From SpSt-333 sp040751955 (GTDB lineage: Bacteria > Bacteroidota > Ignavibacteria > UBA10030 > UBA8401), in the NCBI GenBank assembly GCA_040751955.1, contig JBFMFY010000029.1, forward strand, positions 1 to 39,359: a stretch of DNA of 39,359 nucleotides, read 5' to 3'. Below, one piece after another: positions 25,626-32,297 of the stretch. The notes beneath the pieces are model-generated. The model did not search any database and had not been told where the DNA came from. It saw only the letters and a program-made list of their open reading frames with translations. The position numbers and the translations under genes were made by a program. Positions within the stretch are counted from its first letter, which is position 1. The number at the start of each line of letters is the position of its first letter.

Positions 25626-27086
25626 TCAACTGTGGTAGTTCGGCGCTTCCTTGGTGATCTTGATGTCATGCGGATGGCTTTCGCGCAACCCCGCATCGCT
25701 CATCCGCACGAATTTTCCTTTCTCCTGCATGGCGGCGATGTTCTCTGCACCGCAGTATCCCATCGCTGCACGCAGTCCCCCCACCATCTGATAGACTGTG
25801 GTATGCAACTCACCTTTGAACGGGACGCGTCCCTCGATCCCCTCCGGCACCAACTTCTGAATGTCATCTTCGACATCCTGAAAGTACCGATCTTTGCTTC
25901 CCTCTTTCATTGCTCCGAGAGATCCCATACCGCGATAGATTTTGTAGGTACGTCCTTCATACAGAATTTTTTCGCCCGGACTTTCCTGTAACCCGGCGAA
26001 CAATCCGCCGATCATAACAGAATCTGCACCGGCTGCGATCGCCTTTGCAATGTCGCCTGTTTGTTTGATGCCGCCATCTGCAATCACAGGGATTTTGTAT
26101 TTTCGCGCCGCTTCGGCGCACTCCATGACAGCGGTTATTTGCGGAACACCGACACCTGCTACAATGCGAGTCGTACAAATAGATCCGGGACCGATGCCGA
26201 CTTTTACACAATCTGCTCCTGCTTTAATAATATCGATCACAGCATCGCGGGTACCGACATTGCCTGCAATGATCTCGACGTCGAACTTCGATTTGACTCT
26301 CTTCACCATCTCCAACACACCTTTGGAATGTCCATGCGCTGTATCGATCACGACCACATCAATACCTGCGGCAATGAGCGCCTGCACACGTTCCAGCGTA
26401 TCGGATGTAACGCCAACTGCTGCACCAACACGCAATCTGCCATGTTTGTCCTTGCAAGCGTACGGAAATCGTTTTTTCTTTTGAATATCCTTGAATGTGA
26501 TGAGACCTTTGAGTTTGCCGTTCTTGTCCACCACCGGAAGTTTTTCAATTTTATGTTTTTGAAGAATGACTTCCGCTTCTTCAAGCGTCGTGCCGGACGG
26601 CGCCGTGACTAGATTTTCTTTCGTCATCACATCGGCTACTTTCAAATCCCTGTTAGGCTGAAAGCGGAGATCGCGATTCGTTAAAATGCCGACAAGTTTT
26701 CCCTCTTCCACAATAGGAATACCCGAAACGCTGAATTTTGCCATCAGATCAAGCACGTCGCCGACTTTTTTATCAGCGGTCAATGTTACCGGGTGCATGA
26801 TCATGCCGCTTTCGGATCGTTTTACTTTATCAACTTCTTCCGATTGCCGTTCGATGGTCAGATTTTTATGGATGATACCGATCCCGCCTTCGCGTGCCAA
26901 CGCAATCGCCATTTCCGATTCCGTCACGGTATCCATTGCAGCGGAAATCAACGGAATATTTAACCGTATGTTTTTCGTTAAACGGGTGGAGACATCCACT
27001 TCGCGGGGAAGTACATTCGATTTTCCGGGAATGAGGAGGACGTCGTCATACGTGATCGCCTCGCCGATTATCTTTTTATGCTTCAT
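25626..27086 (-). CDS. guaB: Inosine-5'-monophosphate dehydrogenase
   Basis: The 486-residue cytosolic enzyme oxidises IMP to XMP, the committed step to GMP. The catalytic loop GIGPGSICTTR places the nucleophile at C304. Two CBS domains (about 95-205), the adenine-nucleotide-sensing module, are inserted after the first barrel strands. ISAAMDTVTE and the flap-region YRGMGSLGAM are typical. AAAGGA upstream of the ATG is a good Shine-Dalgarno. It heads the guaB-peptidase-glycosyltransferase-purD-epimerase run and lies just beyond a terminator-like hairpin. Confidence 0.97.
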   Translation of the reverse strand: MKHKKIIGEAITYDDVLLIPGKSNVLPREVDVSTRLTKNIRLNIPLISAAMDTVTESEMAIALAREGGIGIIHKNLTIERQSEEVDKVKRSESGMIMHPVTLTADKKVGDVLDLMAKFSVSGIPIVEEGKLVGILTNRDLRFQPNRDLKVADVMTKENLVTAPSGTTLEEAEVILQKHKIEKLPVVDKNGKLKGLITFKDIQKKKRFPYACKDKHGRLRVGAAVGVTSDTLERVQALIAAGIDVVVIDTAHGHSKGVLEMVKRVKSKFDVEIIAGNVGTRDAVIDIIKAGADCVKVGIGPGSICTTRIVAGVGVPQITAVMECAEAARKYKIPVIADGGIKQTGDIAKAIAAGADSVMIGGLFAGLQESPGEKILYEGRTYKIYRGMGSLGAMKEGSKDRYFQDVEDDIQKLVPEGIEGRVPFKGELHTTVYQMVGGLRAAMGYCGAENIAAMQEKGKFVRMSDAGLRESHPHDIKITKEAPNYHS

Positions 27087-27100
27087 CGTGATCCTTTCAT

Positions 27101-27136
27101 GTCAAAACGAACGAAGGATGCAGAGTGCATCCTTCG
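27101..27136 (-). terminator. Rho-independent terminator after the toxin gene
   Basis: CGAAGGATGCA (27112-27122) pairs perfectly with 27126-27136 around a 3-base loop. On the minus strand it is followed by TTCGTTTTG. It separates the toxin-antitoxin pair from guaB. A second small stem (27142-27147 with 27153-27158) lies between it and the toxin stop. Confidence 0.65.
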
Positions 27137-27165
27137 AGTTCACAAACCCGTAGTTTGTTGTTTTG

Positions 27166-27420
27166 TCAACCGACCAATGTATCGTACTGTTTCTGTGTAC
27201 CAATCCAAAACCAGATGATTGTTTCGTTTTCTTGCACCGCTAAAGCCCTATGACGACTTCCTACCCGCATCGAAATGAAATCTTCTATTTTCAATAATCG
27301 CAATAACGGATGATTGGGATATTGCTTGATCGTAGAAAAATTATTATCTGCGAGTTTTTGGATCGCAAGAGGGAGTGAGTTATACGAATCCCAAAAAGCA
27401 TCTACCGCTACGTGTTTCAT
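27166..27420 (-). CDS. RelE/ParE-family toxin
   Basis: The 84-residue protein fits a compact RelE/ParE-like fold: an N-terminal strand and helices (AVDAFWDSYNSLPLAIQKLADNN), then strands around SMRVGSRHRALAVQENETIIWFWIG. The arginine-rich central strand and aromatic C-terminal strand are where RelE-type ribosome-dependent RNases keep their active residues, but family members vary, so activity is not certain. The ATG overlaps the antitoxin TGA by 4 bases, the usual antitoxin-first coupling. A terminator follows. Confidence 0.8.
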   Translation of the reverse strand: MKHVAVDAFWDSYNSLPLAIQKLADNNFSTIKQYPNHPLLRLLKIEDFISMRVGSRHRALAVQENETIIWFWIGTQKQYDTLVG

Positions 27421-27620
27421 ACTTCTTTGAAATTTCCGTCACTGAAATGCTGCTTCGCTTGCGATGCCGGGGAATTAATTTTCTTTTCCTTCACGTCGGT
27501 GTCGAATTTTTTATCCCAGCTGTCGCCGTCAAACTCGTCAAACCATTCACGTAATCTGTTTCTCTCATCTTTTGAGAGAGCATAAATTAGTGCCTGGATA
27601 TTTTCGAGTTTCTCGGACAT
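27417..27620 (-). CDS. Putative antitoxin partner of the RelE-like toxin
   Basis: The 67-residue acidic and helical protein (LSKDERNRLREWFDEFDGDSWDKKF) has a disordered-looking C-terminus that could wrap around the toxin. A similar small antitoxin-like family commonly precedes RelE-like toxins. No classical DNA-binding motif is obvious, so autoregulation cannot be judged. GGAG lies 7 bases upstream of the ATG. It begins 14 bases after the acyl-CoA dehydrogenase stop and may be co-transcribed with it. Confidence 0.72.
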   Translation of the reverse strand: MSEKLENIQALIYALSKDERNRLREWFDEFDGDSWDKKFDTDVKEKKINSPASQAKQHFSDGNFKEV

Positions 27621-27634
27621 AGCTACTCCGGCGC

Positions 27635-28804
27635 TTATTCGAACGCCGCAAATCCCGTAATATCTTCTCCCAGGATGAGTGTATGCATCTCGTGCGTCCC
27701 TTCGTACGTTTTCACCGATTCCAGATTTGCCGCGTGACGCATTACCGGATATTCATCGAGAATGCCGTTGGCGCCGTGAATTTCACGCGACATCCGTGCG
27801 ATCTCCAAGGCGTGGTAAACATTGTTTCTCTTCGCCATCGAGATCTGCGTAAACTTTGCTTTGTTTTGATCTTTCAACCTTCCGAGCTGCAGGACCAGAA
27901 GTTGTGCTTTGGTAATTTCCGTTACCATGTGCACGAGTTTTTCCTGCGTCATCTGGAATGCGGCGATCGGTTTTCCAAATTGAATGCGGGACTTTGCGTA
28001 CTGCAACGCACTGTCATAACACGCCATTGCAGCACCAATTGCTCCCCATGCAATACCGTACCGCGCCTGACTTAAGCACATCAGCGGAGACTTCAATCCA
28101 TCCGACTTTGGCAGCAGATTTTTTTCTGGAATGAAACAATCCTGAAACACAAGTTCCGATGTTACCGAAGCGCGGAGCGAGTGCTTGCCGTGCATTTCGG
28201 GTGCAGTGAATCCTTTCGTCCCTTTTTCAACAAGGAATCCGCGAATTGTTCCATCCAATTTCGCCCACACAACTGCAACATCGGCAATGGTGCCGTTGGT
28301 AATCCACATCTTCGCCCCGTTGAGAATAAAACCGCCATCTTTCTTCTCGGCACGCGTAATCATGCCGCCGGGATTTGAACCGAAGTCGGGCTCCGTCAAA
28401 CCGAAGCAGCCGATCTTTTCACCTTTTGCCAGTTTCGGAATCCAAAAATCTTTTTGTTCTTCACTGCCAAAAGCAAAAATAGGATACATCACCAATCCGC
28501 TTTGCACCGATGCGAAGCTGCGCACTCCGCTGTCACCACGTTCAAGTTCCTGCATCATCAATCCATAGGCAACATTGTTCAATTCTGCACACCCGTACTT
28601 AGCCGGCAGCGTTGCGCCGAACAATCCAAGTTCAGCCATTCCTTGAACCAAATTCAAAGGGAATGTTCCTGCGCGATTGTGTTTTTCTATGATTGGAATT
28701 ACCTGATCGTCAACAAATTCACGGACGGTATTGCGGACAAGGATTTCTTCTTCTGAAAGGAGGGAATCAATATTGTAGTAGTCAACACCTTGAAACTTTG
28801 CCAT
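27635..28804 (-). CDS. Acyl-CoA dehydrogenase, glutaryl-CoA dehydrogenase-like
   Basis: The 389-residue FAD flavoenzyme is expected to oxidise and decarboxylate glutaryl-CoA to crotonyl-CoA in lysine/tryptophan breakdown. The FAD/substrate motif FGLTEPDFGSNPGGM and KMWITNG are typical. RGFLVEKGTKGF and GKHSLRASVTSE match glutaryl-CoA dehydrogenases closely. The catalytic glutamate is in SVKTYEGTHEMHTLILG near the C-terminus. The ATG at 28804 has AAAGG upstream; an in-frame ATG at 28864 would add 20 atypical residues and lies within the promoter. It is transcribed from its own promoter and followed by the toxin-antitoxin pair. Electron-transfer partners are not in the window. Confidence 0.9.
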   Translation of the reverse strand: MAKFQGVDYYNIDSLLSEEEILVRNTVREFVDDQVIPIIEKHNRAGTFPLNLVQGMAELGLFGATLPAKYGCAELNNVAYGLMMQELERGDSGVRSFASVQSGLVMYPIFAFGSEEQKDFWIPKLAKGEKIGCFGLTEPDFGSNPGGMITRAEKKDGGFILNGAKMWITNGTIADVAVVWAKLDGTIRGFLVEKGTKGFTAPEMHGKHSLRASVTSELVFQDCFIPEKNLLPKSDGLKSPLMCLSQARYGIAWGAIGAAMACYDSALQYAKSRIQFGKPIAAFQMTQEKLVHMVTEITKAQLLVLQLGRLKDQNKAKFTQISMAKRNNVYHALEIARMSREIHGANGILDEYPVMRHAANLESVKTYEGTHEMHTLILGEDITGFAAFE

Positions 28805-28854
28805 TGGTAAACCTTTGTTTCTGCTGGTTACTGGAAGGGAAATTTTACTGCACA

Positions 28855-28883
28855 AAAATACCAAAAAGTGTGTCGATTTTCAA
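28855..28883 (-). promoter_or_regulatory. Promoter of the acyl-CoA dehydrogenase/toxin-antitoxin unit
   Basis: On the minus strand TTGAAA (28878-28883), 17 bases, then TATTTT (28855-28860). The same site reads TATTTTTG, a perfect TAnnTTTG Bacteroidota-type -7 box. The leader to 28804 would be about 45 bases and carries the AAAGG ribosome-binding site. Confidence 0.65.
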
Positions 28884-28900
28884 GGAGAGTTCTTAGAGAG

Positions 28901-28954
28901 TAAAAATAGAAAAGCCAGATGTAGCGGACCCCACCGAACGCTACAGTCTGGCTT
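28901..28954 (-). terminator. Rho-independent terminator of the HEAT-repeat gene
   Basis: Bases 28912-28926 and 28939-28954 form a 15-bp stem with one bulged base and a 12-base loop. On the minus strand it is followed by TTCTATTTTTA. Confidence 0.75.
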
Positions 28955-28957
28955 CTG

Positions 28958-28980
28958 ATTAGAGAGAGATTCTCTCTAAT
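28958..28980 (-). other. Perfect hairpin containing the HEAT-gene stop codon
   Basis: ATTAGAGAGA (28958-28967) and TCTCTCTAAT (28971-28980) are perfect complements with a 3-base loop. The TAG stop (28976-28978) lies in the arm, 4 bases from the terminator stem. Confidence 0.45.
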
Positions 28981-29386
28981 TTTTCAAACTCAAATCCTTT
29001 GTTGCAGTTACATTAAGCAATTGTTCGCAGAACCGTGCAACTTTCTCGCTGCCGTCGTAGAGAGCAGCTTCTTCAACAGCTTTCACACCCTCTCTTTCAC
29101 CGATTTGCATCAACGCCAACGCTGCTGCCATGCGATTCTTCTCAATTTTGTCTGCCTGCAACAATGCAACCAACTCATCGACTGCCCCTTTAAGACGATA
29201 TTCACCGATAAAACTTGTTGCGCTATGCCGCAAACCGATATTGTCGGACGAAAGAGCAACTATATAGTTTTTTTCGGCTTTTTGCCAGTCAACTTTATAT
29301 TCGGTGGATTTTGGGGTTGTTGCGAAAGCTGATATAGCAGTTGAAACGATAAGCAGCGTGGCTGTCAGAATCTGTTTGGGCTTCAT
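28976..29386 (-). CDS. Small secreted HEAT-repeat protein
   Basis: The 136-residue protein has a clear signal peptide (MKPKQILTATLLIVSTAISAFA, cleaved near residue 22). The mature part is alpha-helical, with about two HEAT-like repeats: NIGLRHSATSFIGEYRL, then ADKIEKNRMAAALALMQIG. Such proteins usually bind partners in the periplasm; the function is unknown. AGGAGGAG just upstream of the ATG is one of the best ribosome-binding sites in the window, suggesting high expression. It is monocistronic, between the sigma54 regulator and a strong terminator. Confidence 0.8.
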   Translation of the reverse strand: MKPKQILTATLLIVSTAISAFATTPKSTEYKVDWQKAEKNYIVALSSDNIGLRHSATSFIGEYRLKGAVDELVALLQADKIEKNRMAAALALMQIGEREGVKAVEEAALYDGSEKVARFCEQLLNVTATKDLSLKN

Positions 29387-29455
29387 TACTCCTCCTCTTG
29401 ATCGAATGTTCGGATATATATTCGTAAGCAGGAGGAAAAAGTTGCAGGGAGGTTA

Positions 29456-29469
29456 TTACATAATTGTAA
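29456..29469. promoter_or_regulatory. Inverted repeat TTACA-N4-TGTAA
   Basis: Two 5-base arms with a 4-base spacer in the 116-base gap between the sigma54 regulator and the HEAT-repeat gene. It could be a binding site for a dimeric regulator. Evidence is only the symmetry. Confidence 0.25.
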
Positions 29470-29502
29470 CGATTGTGATGCACGTGAAAAATGAATACAT
29501 GC

Positions 29503-30870
29503 TCAAGTTTCATCGGGCAGAGGAATGTTGTAGCGTTTTATTTTGAGATAGAGAGTCTTTGCAGTAATTCCGAGCGCTTTTGCAGTTTTCCCACGGTTGT
29601 ATTTGAATTTCTTCAAAGCGTGCTCGATATGTATCTTTTCCATTTCTTCCATTGTCATGATGGATGTCCCTTGTACTTGAACAGCATCCGTAACACTGCC
29701 CGACTGCGCCAGAACAAAATCATTCACCTTAATCTCATCGCCATGAGACATGAGAATTGCACCCTCAATAGCATGTTCCAATTCTCTAATGTTCCCGGGC
29801 CAATCGTACCTGAGCAGCGATTGAAGCGCTTCGTTGCTGATGTGTTTGGGTAACTTTGATTTTATTTTCTTGTTCAGAAAATATTCAACGAGCAGTGGAA
29901 TATCTTCCATCCGTTCTCGCAAGGGTGGTATCTTTATCGTAACGACGTTCAGACGATACAGGAGATCTTCCCTGAATCTACCGGCTTTCACTTCTCCCTG
30001 AAGGTCTTTATTCGTTGCCGAGATCACACGCACATCGACTTTCATTGAATTTGTTCCGCCGACCCGTCTGAATTCTCCCGTCTCCAAAAACCGAAGCAAC
30101 TTTGGCTGCACCGCTGCACTGATGTCCCCTACTTCATCCAGAAAGAGCGACCCTCTGTTTGCAACTTCAACCAATCCCTGCTTCATTTGATACGCATTTG
30201 TAAACGCCCCTTTCTCATGTCCGAACAATTCACTTTCAAGAAGCGTGTCCGGAAGAGCGGCACAATTGACAACGACAAAAGGATGGTCTCGGCGTTGGCT
30301 TTCGGAGTGCACAAGATGAGCGATCAGTTCTTTGCCCGAGCCGCTTGGACCATAGATATGGATGAATGTATCGCTGGATGCAACTTTCTTAACGGTTGCA
30401 AGCACAGATTTCATAGCGGGGCTGCGGGCGATGATCTCCTTCTCTCCCGACTTGCGGGAAAGTTCGTACTTCATCAATTCGTTGTCGATCGTCAAGCGGC
30501 GATGTTCGAGAGCACGATGCACCGTCGCAAACAACTCCTCTCTATTATACGGCTTGCTGACAAAATCGTACGCACCGAGCTTGGTCGCTTCAATAGCGGT
30601 TTTCACATCAGCATAATTCGACAGCATAATAACCTGGGTTGTCGGATGGTGTTCTTTGATGAATCGCAATACATCCATCCCGCTCATCCTCGGCATCCGT
30701 ACATCGAGCAGAACAACATCGAACGGTTGTTGCTGGAGTTGATTCACTGCGTCAGCACCATCATTGGCTGTACGTACTGAAAATTTTTTGTTCTCGGAAA
30801 GTTCTTCTTTCAGAAGAAAACAGACGCTGGGTTCATCATCAACGACTAAAATGTAATGACTGCGCACCAT
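29503..30870 (-). CDS. NtrC-type sigma54-dependent response regulator
   Basis: The 455-residue protein has an N-terminal receiver (about 6-120, phospho-acceptor D56 in VVLLD, K106 in FVSKPYN). The AAA+ sigma54-interaction domain has Walker A GPSGSGK (174-180) and Walker B LFLDE (242-246). A Fis-type HTH lies near 425-446 (GKTAKALGITAKTLYLKI). The sigma54-contact loop, normally GAFTGA, reads GAFTNA (221-226); the key threonine is kept. It activates promoters read by sigma54 RNA polymerase after phosphorylation. The start is ATG 30870; a TTG 15 bases upstream is possible. The partner receiver gene is 41 bases upstream. No histidine kinase is adjacent. Confidence 0.93.
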   Translation of the reverse strand: MVRSHYILVVDDEPSVCFLLKEELSENKKFSVRTANDGADAVNQLQQQPFDVVLLDVRMPRMSGMDVLRFIKEHHPTTQVIMLSNYADVKTAIEATKLGAYDFVSKPYNREELFATVHRALEHRRLTIDNELMKYELSRKSGEKEIIARSPAMKSVLATVKKVASSDTFIHIYGPSGSGKELIAHLVHSESQRRDHPFVVVNCAALPDTLLESELFGHEKGAFTNAYQMKQGLVEVANRGSLFLDEVGDISAAVQPKLLRFLETGEFRRVGGTNSMKVDVRVISATNKDLQGEVKAGRFREDLLYRLNVVTIKIPPLRERMEDIPLLVEYFLNKKIKSKLPKHISNEALQSLLRYDWPGNIRELEHAIEGAILMSHGDEIKVNDFVLAQSGSVTDAVQVQGTSIMTMEEMEKIHIEHALKKFKYNRGKTAKALGITAKTLYLKIKRYNIPLPDET

Positions 30871-30911
30871 ACGCTGTACATCCAAAGTAGAGAAATGGTT
30901 GTGTGGAAGGT

Positions 30912-31283
30912 TTACTCGGAAGAGAGCACTCGTTCAATCGTGGTCAACAGATCGACCAGATCGTACGGCTTGCTGACAAAATCTTCTGCCCCGAGTTTTT
31001 TCGATTCGATGGCATTCTTGAGATCCGCGAACCCTGTCAGCATGATCACTTTTGTATTCGGATATCGTTCTTTGAGAAAGCGCAACACTTCAAATCCGTC
31101 AACGCGCGGCATTTTAATATCGAGGAGTACAAGGTCAAAAGATTTTTGCTGAAGTATTGAAATTGCCTCATCACCATCCGCCGCCGATACGACGGAATAC
31201 CCTTCGCTCTGCAATTCACTGCTCAGCACATTGCGTAGTGCGTCTTCGTCATCGACGACCAGAATGTTGAATGGCTGCGCCAT
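30912..31283 (-). CDS. Single-domain response regulator receiver (CheY-like)
   Basis: The 123-residue cytosolic protein is a receiver alone. Acidic pocket D11/D12, phospho-acceptor D55 (LVLLD) and the lysine in FVSKPYD are all present. Its sequence is strikingly similar to the receiver of the following NtrC-type protein (for example VLRFLKERYPNTKVIML against VLRFIKEHHPTTQVIML), pointing to a tandem duplication. It may compete for, or relay, phosphate from the same kinase. It is first in a two-gene operon with a good promoter. Confidence 0.92.
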   Translation of the reverse strand: MAQPFNILVVDDEDALRNVLSSELQSEGYSVVSAADGDEAISILQQKSFDLVLLDIKMPRVDGFEVLRFLKERYPNTKVIMLTGFADLKNAIESKKLGAEDFVSKPYDLVDLLTTIERVLSSE

Positions 31284-31333
31284 ACAGTGTCCCCAAGTGT
31301 AAGTTAGGTAATTGAGCCTCTCTAATGCGTTGA

Positions 31334-31362
31334 AGTATAGGCAAAGCCCTGTAAAAAATCAA
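31334..31362 (-). promoter_or_regulatory. Promoter of the receiver/sigma54-regulator operon
   Basis: On the minus strand TTGATT (31357-31362), a 17-base spacer and TATACT (31334-31339; 5 of 6 to consensus). The start would be near 31327, leaving about 43 bases of leader before the ATG at 31283. Confidence 0.7.
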
Positions 31363-31442
31363 CATAAAATTTTTTCATTACGTATCTCTTCGATACAGAG
31401 CACAAACCTTGCTCATTCTGCATTCTTCTCGTATCTTGCTTC

Positions 31443-32297
31443 ATGATGAATGTGAAGGCATATGCCAAAATCAATCTTGGACTGCATATTGTCGGGAAAC
31501 GATCTGACGGATTTCATAATATCGAAACGGTGTTCCATCGCATCAATTTGTTCGATGAGATCGCTGTCCGTGAAAACGATACCATTGCTGTAACAGTGCA
31601 CAACAGTGACATTCCCACAAACAACGACAATCTCTGCTGGAAAGCTGTAGATCTGCTGCGGCAAACCTTTCACACAACTCGCGGTGCCGAGATCCAGATT
31701 ACAAAAAACATTCCTGTCGGTGCCGGACTTGGCGGTGGAAGCAGTGATGCCGCTGTGATTTTACAGACAGTTCCCGCGTTATGGGGAATGCAACTAGATA
31801 CCCAAACTGCCAATGAACTTGCGCTCACGATAGGATCTGATGTTCCTTTCTTTTTGGGACGGCAGTCCGCATACGCGGAAGGGCGGGGGGAAAAACTATC
31901 ATTTATTCATTTAGACCTTCCGTATTGGATTGTGCTCGTAAATCCGGGCATTCATGTTTCAACACCATGGGCATATAAAGCCCTATCCGAAAAACGAAAT
32001 GGATCCTTCCCAGAGCGTACGACTCTCGGGAAAAAATTCTCCCTCTCGTCAATTCAATGCATAGCCACAGCCGAAAATGATTTTGAAGAAATTGTATTCG
32101 AGGCATACCCGGAGATTGGTGCGATAAAAAAGAAACTACTCGTACACCATGCTGTTCACGCACTCATGTCGGGCAGTGGTTCATCTGTTTTTGGATTATT
32201 TGAGAAGGAAGCCGACGCTAAAAAAGCAATGGCCGCTTTCGACACAAAATACTTTATTCACCTTACTGAACCAAATTTTACGATTGATATGGTATGA
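31443..32297 (+). CDS. ispE: 4-diphosphocytidyl-2-C-methyl-D-erythritol kinase
   Basis: The 284-residue GHMP-family kinase phosphorylates CDP-methylerythritol in the MEP isoprenoid pathway. The N-terminal KAYAKINLGLHIVGKR and DGFHNIETVFH motifs, the ATP-binding PVGAGLGGGSSDAA (91-104) and C-terminal MSGSGSSVFGLF are all present. The first two codons are ATG ATG; I see no Shine-Dalgarno. It is divergent from the regulator operon across 159 bases and overlaps the next gene by 4 bases (ATGA). Confidence 0.95.
   Translation: MMNVKAYAKINLGLHIVGKRSDGFHNIETVFHRINLFDEIAVRENDTIAVTVHNSDIPTNNDNLCWKAVDLLRQTFHTTRGAEIQITKNIPVGAGLGGGSSDAAVILQTVPALWGMQLDTQTANELALTIGSDVPFFLGRQSAYAEGRGEKLSFIHLDLPYWIVLVNPGIHVSTPWAYKALSEKRNGSFPERTTLGKKFSLSSIQCIATAENDFEEIVFEAYPEIGAIKKKLLVHHAVHALMSGSGSSVFGLFEKEADAKKAMAAFDTKYFIHLTEPNFTIDMV

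Noticed and set aside
29387..29502. Sigma54 promoter (TGGCAC-N5-TTGC) beside the NtrC-type gene
   Set aside because: No sequence with the GG and GC dinucleotides at the right spacing was found on either strand.
31382..31396. Hairpin GTATC-N5-GATAC upstream of ispE
   Set aside because: A five-base stem is too short to distinguish from chance in this AT-rich gap.
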